Below are positions 8,240-17,829 of a stretch of DNA of 64,000 bases, one piece after another (position 1 is the first letter of the stretch; the number at the start of each line of letters is the position of its first letter). A program made the position numbers and the translations under genes. The DNA lies in assembly GCF_007747995.1 (NCBI RefSeq), contig NZ_CP036276.1:3401001-3465000 (forward strand), given 5' to 3'. The notes beneath the pieces are model-generated. The model was not told where the DNA came from and made no database searches. It worked only from the letters and a program-made list of their open reading frames with translations. The DNA comes from Symmachiella dynata (GTDB taxonomy: Bacteria > Planctomycetota > Planctomycetia > Planctomycetales > Planctomycetaceae).

Positions 8240-10795
8240 ATGATCATCTGCGACTCCACAGAAACAACTCGATTTGCCCGTTGGCTGTTGCTGGGTAGCC
8301 TATGTCTGGCCAGTTGTTTCACTGCATCGGCGACCGTTCAGGCACAGCCGAAACCAAAACCGCAGTCGCATGAGCCGATGCATCGCCTGACCTGGGCGGA
8401 ATATGAAGCGACTTTGCGGTATTGGAAGAAAACGCACCCAAGTTGGGTGACGCTGCAGTCGCGCGGCATCAGCGGTCAGAACATGCCGGTCTATTTGCTG
8501 AAGATCACCGATTCCTCAGTACCCGATACAGACAAGCAGATCTGTTTGATCACCACGTTGCATTGCGGACCCGAACGGTCGGGGTCGTCCGGAGCATTGT
8601 CACTGGTCGACTGGATGCTAAGCGACGACCCGTTGGCAGCAGAGACTCGCCGCCGGCAGATTGTGCTCATCATGCCTGTGGTGAATCCGCTGGCTCTGTT
8701 TTACACGGATCGCTGGCGCAATGAGAACGGTGTCGAGCCCTATGTGGGAATGGATCGTGACGGCAAGGCTTGGGATGTGAAAAACCTCACGTTTCGCCGG
8801 CCGGAAGAAGCTCCCGAAGTCATGGCTGTGCTATCTGTTGTCGACGAATATCAGCCGGAGGTTCATGTCGACTTTCATGGAGTCGGACTTCAGGAATATG
8901 GTCCGGATGAGCTGGGCACGCGTCGCATGTACCAGGGCCAGATCATGACCGAGATCACCGGCAGCGCCTATTCCAATTATGCACTGCGTCCTTGGGATTG
9001 GCGGGTGACCGAAGCGATGATCGAAGCGGGCAAAGCAGCCGGTTTTCCTTCGGATCGATTTGAAGCAGATGCACAACGCACTTTCTGGGGAAATGAACTG
9101 GCGCCACTGGGAAAGAAACTGTGGCATGGCATGCCCAAGTTCTATACACAACATTATTCATACGCCAAATACCACACCATGATCGCGACGCAAGAAGTAG
9201 CTTGGGAACAAAGCATCGTCGAACGCACCAAAGGACTATTTCGCATCGGCAATCAAGTCTGGAACGACGAAAGACAGCCCAGCTATCCTGTCAATCGTAT
9301 GAAACATTTCGTCGGACACTTTGTCACAGCCTACGGGAACACCGCCAGCGAACGCCGCAAAAGCCGTGTGGAGCTGTGGTCAAAGCAAAGCAATCTGGCC
9401 CTCGGGTTCATGTATCCTCAGACGATTGGTCGTGAAAGCCTGATTTGTGCAACGACCGCAGCAGCAAAGCGCGCCGTTGCAGCTGACGGACTTCGCGAAC
9501 TACAGATTAACCTGCACGATCTGTTTGGTGAGAAGGCGCAAAACATCAGAAAGTTCATCGATGCCGGGCCGGAACTGAAATTGGCGATGGAAATTCCGAG
9601 TGCCCGATTGATGGAAGCCAAGAAGGAGGACGATGTCTCGTTCGAAAACGGCGTCAGCTTCCGCCTGCGACTTCCCTATCGCAAACCGACTCAGCTTCAG
9701 GTGCAACTCAACGGGCAGGTCCTGCAGGAAAGCCCCACGGATGGTTATGAAAGCTGGTTCGCCGATGGATTTACCCAGGTTCACGTGAATGTGCCTCCGG
9801 CCAAGGCTCGTCAGACGGAACTCTACGTCATCACCTGTTCTTACACTCCAGATGAAGTTCGTCGCACAGGCTGGATGCCGCCCGCCGCGGTGCAGAAACA
9901 ATTGGCCACGGCAACCGCCGATGCCACTCCGGCCAACTTCACCGACCTTTCGTATGGCGAACACTTTCGGCAATCCATGGATGTCTGGCTGGCCGAATCG
10001 AAGACACCCACGCCCCTTGTGTTCTATCTGCACGGTGGCGGCTGGGCCGCACAGGACAAGACAGATATTCATCAACACCTGGATGTGCGCAAGTTATTGG
10101 ACGCGGGGATCTCGGTCGCCTCGGTGAACTACCGTCTACTTCAGGATGCCAATGCGGCGGATGTGAAGCCACCGGTGCAATGGCCGTTGGAAGACGCTGC
10201 GCGGGCTTTGCAGTTCGTCCGTTCCCAGGCCGATCATTGGAACATTGACAAACAGCGAATTGCGGCCTGCGGAGTCAGCGCGGGTGGATGTTCGTCGCTG
10301 TGGCTGGCTCTGCACGACGACATGGCCAAACCGCAGAGTGACGATCCGATCGCCCGGGAATCGACTCGTCTATTTTGTGCTGCCGGCAAGGCACCGCAAA
10401 CCTCACTCGACCCCCGGCAACTGGTCGAATGGATTCCGAACTCCGAGTACGGCGGTCGAGCATTCGGGTTCTCCGGTCCGTCGCGCCCAGAGTCATTCGC
10501 ACCCTTCTTGGCAGCCCGCGATTCGATCCTCTCGCAGATCCAGCTTTATTCACCCATCGAACATGCCAGTGAAAATGATCCGCCACTGTTCATGGAGTTT
10601 CCCACTCAGGACAAAGTCCCCGTTGCCGGCGAAAGACAATCCGACCCCACGCACTCCGCTGTGTCCGGACTGATGCTGCAACAAAAGCTAGAGCGACTGG
10701 GAGGCAAGGTCGAACTGCGTTACAAGAACGATGGAAAAACCGGCCACGATACGATGCAGGAATTTCTCATGCAGCAGATACAGTCGAACCAATAA
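8240..10795 (+). CDS. Secreted M14-type carboxypeptidase fused to alpha/beta-hydrolase esterase
   Basis: 851 residues from the ATG at 8240 (GAGG upstream, signal sequence RFARWLLLGSLCLASC). LASC could be a lipobox, or signal peptidase I may cut after VQA. Residues ~45-330 resemble M14 zinc carboxypeptidases: TTLHCGPERSGSSG where HxxE is expected, then VDFHGVG for the second zinc histidine. Residues ~570-850 are a BD-FAE/HSL-like esterase with HGGGW (~597) for the oxyanion hole and GVSAGG (~677) with the nucleophile serine; a TGHDTM near the end may hold the catalytic His. The first metal motif is HxxxE, not HxxE, so peptidase activity is uncertain. A TTG at 8201 is an alternative start. Same cassette as the flanking secreted enzymes. 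Confidence 0.8.
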   Translation: MIICDSTETTRFARWLLLGSLCLASCFTASATVQAQPKPKPQSHEPMHRLTWAEYEATLRYWKKTHPSWVTLQSRGISGQNMPVYLLKITDSSVPDTDKQICLITTLHCGPERSGSSGALSLVDWMLSDDPLAAETRRRQIVLIMPVVNPLALFYTDRWRNENGVEPYVGMDRDGKAWDVKNLTFRRPEEAPEVMAVLSVVDEYQPEVHVDFHGVGLQEYGPDELGTRRMYQGQIMTEITGSAYSNYALRPWDWRVTEAMIEAGKAAGFPSDRFEADAQRTFWGNELAPLGKKLWHGMPKFYTQHYSYAKYHTMIATQEVAWEQSIVERTKGLFRIGNQVWNDERQPSYPVNRMKHFVGHFVTAYGNTASERRKSRVELWSKQSNLALGFMYPQTIGRESLICATTAAAKRAVAADGLRELQINLHDLFGEKAQNIRKFIDAGPELKLAMEIPSARLMEAKKEDDVSFENGVSFRLRLPYRKPTQLQVQLNGQVLQESPTDGYESWFADGFTQVHVNVPPAKARQTELYVITCSYTPDEVRRTGWMPPAAVQKQLATATADATPANFTDLSYGEHFRQSMDVWLAESKTPTPLVFYLHGGGWAAQDKTDIHQHLDVRKLLDAGISVASVNYRLLQDANAADVKPPVQWPLEDAARALQFVRSQADHWNIDKQRIAACGVSAGGCSSLWLALHDDMAKPQSDDPIARESTRLFCAAGKAPQTSLDPRQLVEWIPNSEYGGRAFGFSGPSRPESFAPFLAARDSILSQIQLYSPIEHASENDPPLFMEFPTQDKVPVAGERQSDPTHSAVSGLMLQQKLERLGGKVELRYKNDGKTGHDTMQEFLMQQIQSNQ

Positions 10796-10863
10796 CGTCG
10801 GATCGTTCTCGGCGGGGCTGACTCAATATCGGTAGGTTTTACGCAGCAAGGGTAGCGACGAGC

Positions 10864-12618
10864 ATGAGACATATTTTCCGAATCACAGGACTTTTGGCCC
10901 TTCTGTCGAGCATCGGTATCTGTGACGAACCGCAGCAACAGAAACAAACACCGACCGCTGTTCGTTCGACTTTAGAACAGGACATCGTTGGCTTGTGGAT
11001 GATGGGGCAATCATTGTGTGAAGGGGCCGAGTCTCTGCCAATCGTGACGCCGACTGATTCTGGTTGGGGCAACTTGATGTTTCAGCGCGGAGTCCGCACC
11101 TGGGCCGTGCGTCAGCATTGTTTGGAACCGGAGAAACGGCCCGGCGACCAGTTTCGTTTCGTTCCGCTGGCAGCAACGCAGTCCGGTGGATTGGGGGAAA
11201 CGATTGCCAATGGAATGGCCGATCATTTGAAGTCTCTGCTGATCGCAACGCCCCCAAGCGGCACAGAGAAGCCCACGCAGGGTCCTCACTTTCTTGTGAC
11301 TTATGCCGGACAGGGAGGACGCTTGATCGATGAGCTCTCCAGCGTTGATCAGTCAAATGATGCGCGGACTCCTAAAAATCGACAGCATGGCGGCGGTTAC
11401 TACAAAACCAGTCTCGACGATGCACGCCGCGCTCGGAGTCAGGCGGAAGCGATGGGCAAAACGTTTTCGATTGCTGCATTGATCTGGATGCAGGGAGAAG
11501 CCAATGGGGGACCCACCGGCGGGATCAATCCCAGTCGCTGGGACCAGGAACTAAAACGCCCCCACGGACAGAAATGGTACCGCGATCGCCTAATTGACTA
11601 TCGAAAACAATGGTCTCACGATCTGCAGTTGATCACAGGGCAGGTTCGTGAGATCCCGATGTTCACGTACCAAACTCAGGGACCGGCGGGCGAAGCTCAA
11701 ATGTTGGCCGCAGATCGCGACGCCCATATCACCATGGTTGGACCGCACTACATGATTCCCAGCGCCGTCAACAGTCGCTACGCAGACAGGTACGGTGATC
11801 CCATTCATATGTCGGCGGATGGCGAACGATGGTACGGCGAGCAGGTCGCCAAAGTGATGCATCGCGTTCTGGTTGAAGGAGAAGCCTGGCAACCCCTGCG
11901 CCCGAGAAAAGCGTGGATTGCCTCGGACCGGACCAATGTCTGGGTCGAATTTCAGGTGCCCCGCCCTCCCCTGGTCTTGGATCAGACTTTTCTTCCTCGC
12001 GAAGAATATCCTCTGGCCGACGGATTCCATTCACTCTATGGGTTCCAAATCCGAGACTCCGCCCGTGCCGTCTTAGGGATCGCAGATGTTAAAGTCGAAT
12101 CCCCCACGCGCATTCGGATTCAGCTAGCAGCTCCCATGAAAGGCGATACAGACTACACGTTGAGTTACGGACTGCCATATGCCGGTCAAATCGGGAAAAT
12201 TACCGATATCCGAAAGGGCCCGACAGTTGCAGGCCAAGCAACCACCGAACTTCTGATTGACGGAAACATCGGCCAACAATTGAAACCATTGCTCGCCGCA
12301 GGTGCGTTCTACGTCTCAAACATGCTATCCGGCGATGCCTATGCGCGGGCACCGATTCGCCATGTCAACTCAAAAGACGGAGTCACCCTGCTCCGCTTCG
12401 AGGACCGCGAACTCCGCAACAACACAGCTTTTTCTGTCGGGCAAACGCTCACCACAATGCGGTCTTTCTCTTACGGAAACCTGAGGGATTCTGATCCAGA
12501 AAAAGCAATCTACCGCTTCGCCGACTCAGAGTACGGCACCCGCGCCGGACAGGCCTATCCCTTGTGGAACTGGTGCGTCCTGTTCAAGCAGCTTCCGATT
12601 ACAGACGAGATTGAGTAA
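10864..12618 (+). CDS. Secreted SASA-type (sialate O-acetylesterase-like) SGNH esterase
   Basis: 584 residues with a signal peptide (MRHIFRITGLLALLSSIG). SGNH-hydrolase blocks are visible: LWMMGQSLCEG near residue 45 holds the nucleophile Ser in GQS, IWMQGEANGG near 210 is the WxQGE block of the SASA family, and DPIHMSADGERWYG near 320 holds the Asp/His pair. The ~240 C-terminal residues are beta-rich and unassigned. The family removes O-acetyl groups from sugars, which fits a role in deacetylating a substituted polysaccharide alongside the two preceding secreted enzymes. It starts 68 bases after the M14-esterase gene on the same strand, probably one transcription unit. Confidence 0.82.
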   Translation: MRHIFRITGLLALLSSIGICDEPQQQKQTPTAVRSTLEQDIVGLWMMGQSLCEGAESLPIVTPTDSGWGNLMFQRGVRTWAVRQHCLEPEKRPGDQFRFVPLAATQSGGLGETIANGMADHLKSLLIATPPSGTEKPTQGPHFLVTYAGQGGRLIDELSSVDQSNDARTPKNRQHGGGYYKTSLDDARRARSQAEAMGKTFSIAALIWMQGEANGGPTGGINPSRWDQELKRPHGQKWYRDRLIDYRKQWSHDLQLITGQVREIPMFTYQTQGPAGEAQMLAADRDAHITMVGPHYMIPSAVNSRYADRYGDPIHMSADGERWYGEQVAKVMHRVLVEGEAWQPLRPRKAWIASDRTNVWVEFQVPRPPLVLDQTFLPREEYPLADGFHSLYGFQIRDSARAVLGIADVKVESPTRIRIQLAAPMKGDTDYTLSYGLPYAGQIGKITDIRKGPTVAGQATTELLIDGNIGQQLKPLLAAGAFYVSNMLSGDAYARAPIRHVNSKDGVTLLRFEDRELRNNTAFSVGQTLTTMRSFSYGNLRDSDPEKAIYRFADSEYGTRAGQAYPLWNWCVLFKQLPITDEIE

Positions 12619-12916
12619 CCACCGGTACTGAAATCACTCCATACGTCAGGACGACTGTCAGCGGCTAAAACTTTGATCTGTGGAGTCAAGACTGTGACCT
12701 GCCCCCTTTAAGTGCTGCCACGTGATGTGAGAAAATTCCAGCCCGTTGACCTTGCACCGCACCACCGCCCGAGAACAACACAAACGAACTGCGTGAAATT
12801 CTGGGAGACGGTATTAAACCATCTGTGCTCGCCATGTGTATTTGGCTCGAACCCCCACCACCATAAAATCGAAGCTGATGCTTGTGGCCCTTCTTGGGGC
12901 GTTCAAGATCCGTTCC
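12619..12916. other. Convergent intergenic region
   Basis: About 300 bases between the convergent esterase and FGE-thioredoxin genes. I see no convincing gene, RNA or strong terminator hairpin here. Confidence 0.4.
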
Positions 12917-15436
12917 TCATTGTTTTTGGACACCGCGGGTTTTGATGTCTTCCAATAATTCAGTCGCTTCTGCAGCCGCTTTTGTATTTGGATACTCGTC
13001 TACGATTTCCAACAACCAATCCTTGTATATTCCAAGCTTCTGACGGGACTTCAGTTGTTTTGCCAATTGGAGTTTTTTTGCCGCTTTCCGTTGGAGGGCC
13101 GGATTGGCCTGTGGTTGAGGAATTGGTTCGATTGGCTCAGTTGCGTTCACGGCATTTCCCTGCTTCTCATCGAGCAAAGCCTTCACGAACGATTCTATCT
13201 CAAGACGCGACTGATAGCCGGTAACTCGCATTCGCACCTTACCGTTCCGATCCACAAACAATCGTGTTGGATACTCACTCAAGCCAGGGACTTGGTTGCG
13301 CACTTCATCATTCCCGTCCCCAATCAGGCAAATATAGTTGAGCTGCGATTTGTCATGAAATTCTACGACCGAGCTATGGCTTTCATCCGGCGCCATGCGT
13401 TCATAGTTGATCCCGATAATCTCAAAGTCTTTTTGTTTATAGTCTTGTTTCAGGCCGACCAGGTGTGGCACAACGTCGCGACAGTCTGGGCACCAAGTCC
13501 CCCAAAATTCGACAATGATGACTTTGCCCTGTTGGTCGTCGAGATTGACCCGATTGCCGTCTAAATCTGTTAATTGAAAGTCAAATTCGAACCCTTCAAA
13601 GTTCTGAATCTGGTCGTGGGCGCGTTGTTCCAGATGTGTCAGGGCGGCCTGGTAGATTTGCGCATCAAAATCCGGGAACCCAGGGCTGGATCGCAAAACC
13701 TGACGAATTGTTTCAGTGGCAATCGGCTCAATGGCGGCATAGGTCGCGCCGAATAACAATTTGAGTCTGGTGCGCATCTGTTTTGAATCGCCGTTTATTG
13801 CCGAATCGCGCGCGAGCCAGAATAACGTCGCTCGTAGCGTCGTTCGTTCGGACTCAGACAAGTCCTCGAACGTTGCCACGAACTTGTCGATGGCTCGACC
13901 TGCCAAGGCCGTATGCTCTGCAGCCCTTTCAACGTTTCCAGTCCCTTCGAGCGATTCGGCCCACCGTTGTTCAAGCTCAGCCTGTCGAATAACGACTTCC
14001 CGCTGGTTCGGGAATAGTTTTAAGTACCGTGAAACATGTTGCACAGCACCTTGGAAATCGCCATCCTGCTCCAACTCATTGGATTTCTGCAACAACTCAT
14101 CAAGACTGGGGACATCTTTATTTCCGAGACCAAATATTGGTTCCCGGAAGGCAATCGGAACGGCGCAGACTACACGAAATCCAATGTAATTACAGTGGAA
14201 TGCGCGATTCTTGTCTGCTCGTAAGTGCGGGCGGTAATTTCGGTATGCAGATCGTGAACTGGTCGCTCCAAAGCACCACGCCCCACCCCGACAGACATAG
14301 ACTTTAATGTCGTGCGTTGGACCTTGGGGGTCCTGTTCAGTCCCATAGCGGTAATACGATGCGTCGTATTGGTCGTGACACCACTCCGAGACATTGCCGT
14401 CCATGTCGTACAGACCGAACTGGTTTGGACGATACGAGCCGACCTTGACCGTTCTCTGCAAATAAGGTCCAACAGTGCCACCCCCGTAGGGAAAATTTCC
14501 ATTAATATTCGCTTCGGCGGAGGATAACGATTCTCCTGAGCTAAATGGTCGGCTTTCTTGTCCCCCCCGACAGGCGCGTTCCCATTCAGCCTCAGTCGGA
14601 AGGCGATACATACGTTCTGCCGCACGCTCTTCCGGGTTGTGAGACAGTTTGGAACAGAATTCCATAGCCTCCGCGCGCGAAACCCACTCCACGGGAAATC
14701 GGTCGGTGTCTTCCGTCTTTAGCTTGTCTCGCTTGAGTTTGTTCCGTCCATCTCCCTGAAAGGAAAAGTAACTCGGACTCCGCTTCAAAACCGTTCGGTA
14801 TTCTTCTTGCGTGACCTCATAAATCCCCATGTAATAGGATTCGCTCAGCGTGACTTTATGTAAAAGTTCATCTTCATCGCGCTTGCTCTCCGTTGTGGGT
14901 GACCCCATTTGAAAATCACCTGCAGGGATGAGCGCCAGTTCCATTCCAATTGAGTTTGTAATCCGTTCGGGCGGCGCAAGGTTGGGATTGATGGGTATTT
15001 CTTCAGGATTCGGTAAGTCCTCATCCGACCCTTCATCATGATTCGCGACAACTTCTGAATTGGCGGACTCATCAGTTGGCGCTGTGTCGATAGGGGCGTG
15101 TGGTTGATTAGGCATTTCCGGTGGGGCGTCGGGAATGGGGGCCGGGCTCTGGTTTGTTGCTACGCTGGGCGAATTACTCTCGCGCCCTGCACGAAACATC
15201 ACGAACGCAATGAGCAAGCAAGCCATCATCGCTGATCCAGCGGCCAGGACATGCCACCGATTGATGCGTGACATCACAGGCAAGCGACCGGTTGACGTTG
15301 AGGTTTCCACATCAGAACCATCGGTCGTGAGCGTCGCGAATTGCTGACAACTCTGGCAACGAAGCCGCTTGCCGATCAGGTCGTCGGAAAAAATATGACT
15401 GTTACCACAATGGGGACAACGGAAAGAAATTGCCAT
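12917..15436 (-). CDS. Zinc ribbon - TM - formylglycine-enzyme-like - thioredoxin fusion protein
   Basis: 839 residues. Residues 7-30 form a four-Cys ribbon (CPHC...CQSC), followed by one membrane helix (~61-82) and a Pro/Glu-rich linker. A SUMF1/FGE-sulfatase domain spans ~160-430 (NSIGMELALIPAGDFQMGS, RLPTEAEWERACRGG, GNVSEWCHDQY, IGFRVVC). A helical, TPR-like region follows, then a TlpA/thioredoxin domain with WCPDC near residue 650 (VIIVEFWGTWCPDC). The C-terminus is helical (KAAAEATELLEDIK). FGE-like domains of this sort usually act as ligand-binding modules, not sulfatase activators; the thioredoxin keeps both redox cysteines. Topology suggests the ribbon in the cytoplasm and the rest outside. 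GAGG precedes the ATG. Opposes the esterase gene; co-oriented with the retropepsin-like gene upstream. Confidence 0.88.
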   Translation of the reverse strand: MAISFRCPHCGNSHIFSDDLIGKRLRCQSCQQFATLTTDGSDVETSTSTGRLPVMSRINRWHVLAAGSAMMACLLIAFVMFRAGRESNSPSVATNQSPAPIPDAPPEMPNQPHAPIDTAPTDESANSEVVANHDEGSDEDLPNPEEIPINPNLAPPERITNSIGMELALIPAGDFQMGSPTTESKRDEDELLHKVTLSESYYMGIYEVTQEEYRTVLKRSPSYFSFQGDGRNKLKRDKLKTEDTDRFPVEWVSRAEAMEFCSKLSHNPEERAAERMYRLPTEAEWERACRGGQESRPFSSGESLSSAEANINGNFPYGGGTVGPYLQRTVKVGSYRPNQFGLYDMDGNVSEWCHDQYDASYYRYGTEQDPQGPTHDIKVYVCRGGAWCFGATSSRSAYRNYRPHLRADKNRAFHCNYIGFRVVCAVPIAFREPIFGLGNKDVPSLDELLQKSNELEQDGDFQGAVQHVSRYLKLFPNQREVVIRQAELEQRWAESLEGTGNVERAAEHTALAGRAIDKFVATFEDLSESERTTLRATLFWLARDSAINGDSKQMRTRLKLLFGATYAAIEPIATETIRQVLRSSPGFPDFDAQIYQAALTHLEQRAHDQIQNFEGFEFDFQLTDLDGNRVNLDDQQGKVIIVEFWGTWCPDCRDVVPHLVGLKQDYKQKDFEIIGINYERMAPDESHSSVVEFHDKSQLNYICLIGDGNDEVRNQVPGLSEYPTRLFVDRNGKVRMRVTGYQSRLEIESFVKALLDEKQGNAVNATEPIEPIPQPQANPALQRKAAKKLQLAKQLKSRQKLGIYKDWLLEIVDEYPNTKAAAEATELLEDIKTRGVQKQ

Positions 15437-15503
15437 GGCACCTCAGTCCTGTTCTTGTCTGGCCATTTTTCAGTGGAAAAAGAATCCCAACACACAGTCG
15501 TCA

Positions 15504-17351
15504 TCAGTTATTCTTCTTCGCTTCGTGAGTTTGCGAGCTGATGCTAATCAATTTCAACGCATTCGCAGCCGGATCAATTTTGAATTGAAAATGACGCAGA
15601 AAACTCATCCCTAACAAAGTGGGAGTGTTTGGGGCTTCGGGGCCAATGATCACAGCTTCCACATTCCTTATCGTGAATTTCCCGACACGCATGGTTGGAA
15701 TGACCACTGCTGTCCCTTTGATTGTTTCGCCATTGGCAATTTGAATTAATATTTTCTGGTCTGTGTCTTTCGTGTGCACGCCAACGGCGACCGCCACTTT
15801 GTGCGGCAAGCAAACCAGACTCGCTCCCGAATCAAGCACCATGGATATCGTGTTTTTTCCGTTTAAAGTCGCTTCAACATACAGACTATTGCCCCGCGTC
15901 CGTCGAATCGGAATGACTTCGGATAGCACGGAAGCTGCTAAGGTTGCGACTCGTGCCAATTGCTCTTCCAGTTCCGAGGATCGCTCCAATGCAGCTTTCC
16001 GGTCGTCGCCAAGTTTTTGATTTAACGCAGCCACTGAACTCTGCACTTCTGGGTCATCGATGAGCTGTCGATATTTCGCATCAATTTTCTCGGCCAAATG
16101 ATTCATCTTCAAAATCTGCTCGATGTAAGCCCCTCGTGCCTGGACTTCTTTTGCGCGGGCCGTATCAAGGTTGGCTTCGAGGTCTATTTTGTCTTTGATT
16201 TTAAGATCGCGTTTGCCGCTTACGCTGTTCATCTCGGCCACAATTTGATTATTTTGCAGCACCGCCTTGGGAGGGAGCTTTCGCATCTGCACATTTAATC
16301 TCATCATCTGGCCGGTAAGCCGTTGGATTGTTTTATCCACACTGCCGATCTTCCCGCTGAGGCTCTTTTGGGCTTTCTGCGCTCTGTTCATCTCGTCCTC
16401 CAACTCACCCATCGCATCCATCAAAGTCTTAAGTTCGATTTCTTCGCGCAGCACTAACCGATCATCGATGACCTCTACGCCACGTTCGGCCAAGACTTCC
16501 TGCGGCTTAAGAACGATAGTCGAGACGACGTTTTTAAAGCGGGAAGGATATTTCATGCCCGATATCGTTGCAGGCGTTCTAAGAACGGGCTCACTGAACG
16601 ATTGATTAGGTTCACTTACCGTGGGGTCGCCAGTTTGCCCGTTTTCCGTTTTAGAATCTTGAACAACATCAGTTATGGGCGTTCTCTTCTCTGCAGGAGG
16701 GGCTGGCGGATGGGGAACAACTGGCCCATCTAGCGGTATTTCCGGCACATCAATTGACGATTCACTTCCACCGGGTTCCCGTGGGGCTGTCCCCGATTTC
16801 GGAAGCTTATTCGAGGGATCGGTCCGCGGCGGTCGATTCTCGGCAACGGTCTCATCTTCATTCGCGGACAGAAAAATAACCATCGCGACGCTGACGGCGA
16901 GAATTCCCAATGCACTGACGGCGATAAGCGCCAGGAGTTGCTCCGGCAGCCAACGCGCTTTGTTCAAATCATCGCGTCCAATATTGAGAATCAACCGCTC
17001 CGCTGATGCAGAAGACAATGCATCCGAACTGCCGCTTAGTTTCGCGCGGAGCTTGTCGTCATAGCGTGTCTTATCCGGCGCACTCAGCAGAGTTTGCCGC
17101 ACCTGATCGATCTGCTTCAGCAGTTTCTTGGCGGCACGATCATTGCGGCCATCAAGATGAGGTTCAACGAGACTCACGCAGCGTTTCACCGCCTGTCCGA
17201 TGAGGGCCGGATCGGATTCCAGAGGCGTCAGTTCGAGTAACCGATAAAAGTTGGGAGGCTGCTCACCTACGGGAATTCCCAACCACAATTCATAAGCGTT
17301 GGACTCCTGACGATCTCCCTGGGGACGATTCTGTGCGTTACCCGCCGCCAT
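15504..17351 (-). CDS. J-like domain - TM - coiled coil - retropepsin-like aspartic protease
   Basis: 615 residues from the ATG at 17351, chosen because AAGGAG lies seven bases in front; the frame continues up to 17402 without support. Residues ~10-105 are the J-domain-like module common in planctomycete membrane proteins (YELWLGIPVGEQPPNFYRLL, then KKLLKQIDQVRQTLLSA). A membrane helix lies at ~140-165, then a Pro-rich linker and a long coiled coil (~290-460). The C-terminal ~110 residues are a clan-AA retropepsin-like domain with MVLDSGASLVCLP (~505), where DSGA replaces DTGA, and TLLGMSFLRHF near the end. Probably a membrane-anchored, self-associating protease acting outside the cytoplasm. 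67 bases upstream of the FGE-thioredoxin gene on the same strand. Confidence 0.85.
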   Translation of the reverse strand: MAAGNAQNRPQGDRQESNAYELWLGIPVGEQPPNFYRLLELTPLESDPALIGQAVKRCVSLVEPHLDGRNDRAAKKLLKQIDQVRQTLLSAPDKTRYDDKLRAKLSGSSDALSSASAERLILNIGRDDLNKARWLPEQLLALIAVSALGILAVSVAMVIFLSANEDETVAENRPPRTDPSNKLPKSGTAPREPGGSESSIDVPEIPLDGPVVPHPPAPPAEKRTPITDVVQDSKTENGQTGDPTVSEPNQSFSEPVLRTPATISGMKYPSRFKNVVSTIVLKPQEVLAERGVEVIDDRLVLREEIELKTLMDAMGELEDEMNRAQKAQKSLSGKIGSVDKTIQRLTGQMMRLNVQMRKLPPKAVLQNNQIVAEMNSVSGKRDLKIKDKIDLEANLDTARAKEVQARGAYIEQILKMNHLAEKIDAKYRQLIDDPEVQSSVAALNQKLGDDRKAALERSSELEEQLARVATLAASVLSEVIPIRRTRGNSLYVEATLNGKNTISMVLDSGASLVCLPHKVAVAVGVHTKDTDQKILIQIANGETIKGTAVVIPTMRVGKFTIRNVEAVIIGPEAPNTPTLLGMSFLRHFQFKIDPAANALKLISISSQTHEAKKNN

Positions 17352-17411
17352 CACCAATCTCCTTGTTAAACCACCAACCGGGAGAGCAGTCCGATGTGTC
17401 AATGCGCCAAC

Positions 17412-17786
17412 TTACCATGGAAACTGCTCCCGTTCAATTTCCGGAACCACCGCCCCCAGTTCGCCCAGCAATTGCTCCCCCAGTTGCCGCCGGTCTTCCA
17501 ATTCCGAAAACGCCAGCGCCGAGTCCAACTGAGCGCGGGCCAAGTCATACCGCGCCCCTAAGTTCATCGCGGCTTCAATCGACTGATCGAAGTACCGCCG
17601 CGCCTTTAACAGCTCGGCACAATAGTTATCCACAACCTTTTGGGCCTTGGCGACGTCCGTCGCGCCGCCGGTCTGACATCGCTTCAATTCTCCGGCCCTC
17701 AACGAACCCTCCGCGCACACAATCTGCACCACGAGTCCCATTAATGTGACTGCCGCGCAAAGTCCGATTCGTGAGTACTTTGCCAT
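17412..17786 (-). CDS. Small secreted helical protein, unknown function
   Basis: 124 residues from the ATG at 17786, which opens a signal peptide (MAKYSRIGLCAAVTLMGLVV, cleavage near CAEG). The mature part is helical with charged heptad-like repeats (AKAQKVVDNYCAELLKARRY, LDSALAFSELEDRRQLGEQL). Longer starts to 17879 would overlap the PEP-CTERM gene by ~50 bases and hide the signal peptide, so I reject them. Not recognised. It lies between the PEP-CTERM gene and the retropepsin gene on one strand; its function may be linked to those envelope proteins. Confidence 0.65.
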   Translation of the reverse strand: MAKYSRIGLCAAVTLMGLVVQIVCAEGSLRAGELKRCQTGGATDVAKAQKVVDNYCAELLKARRYFDQSIEAAMNLGARYDLARAQLDSALAFSELEDRRQLGEQLLGELGAVVPEIEREQFPW

Positions 17787-17829
17787 CGTAGATACTAGAG
17801 AGATATTTGAGGCGAACATTAAAAGGAAT

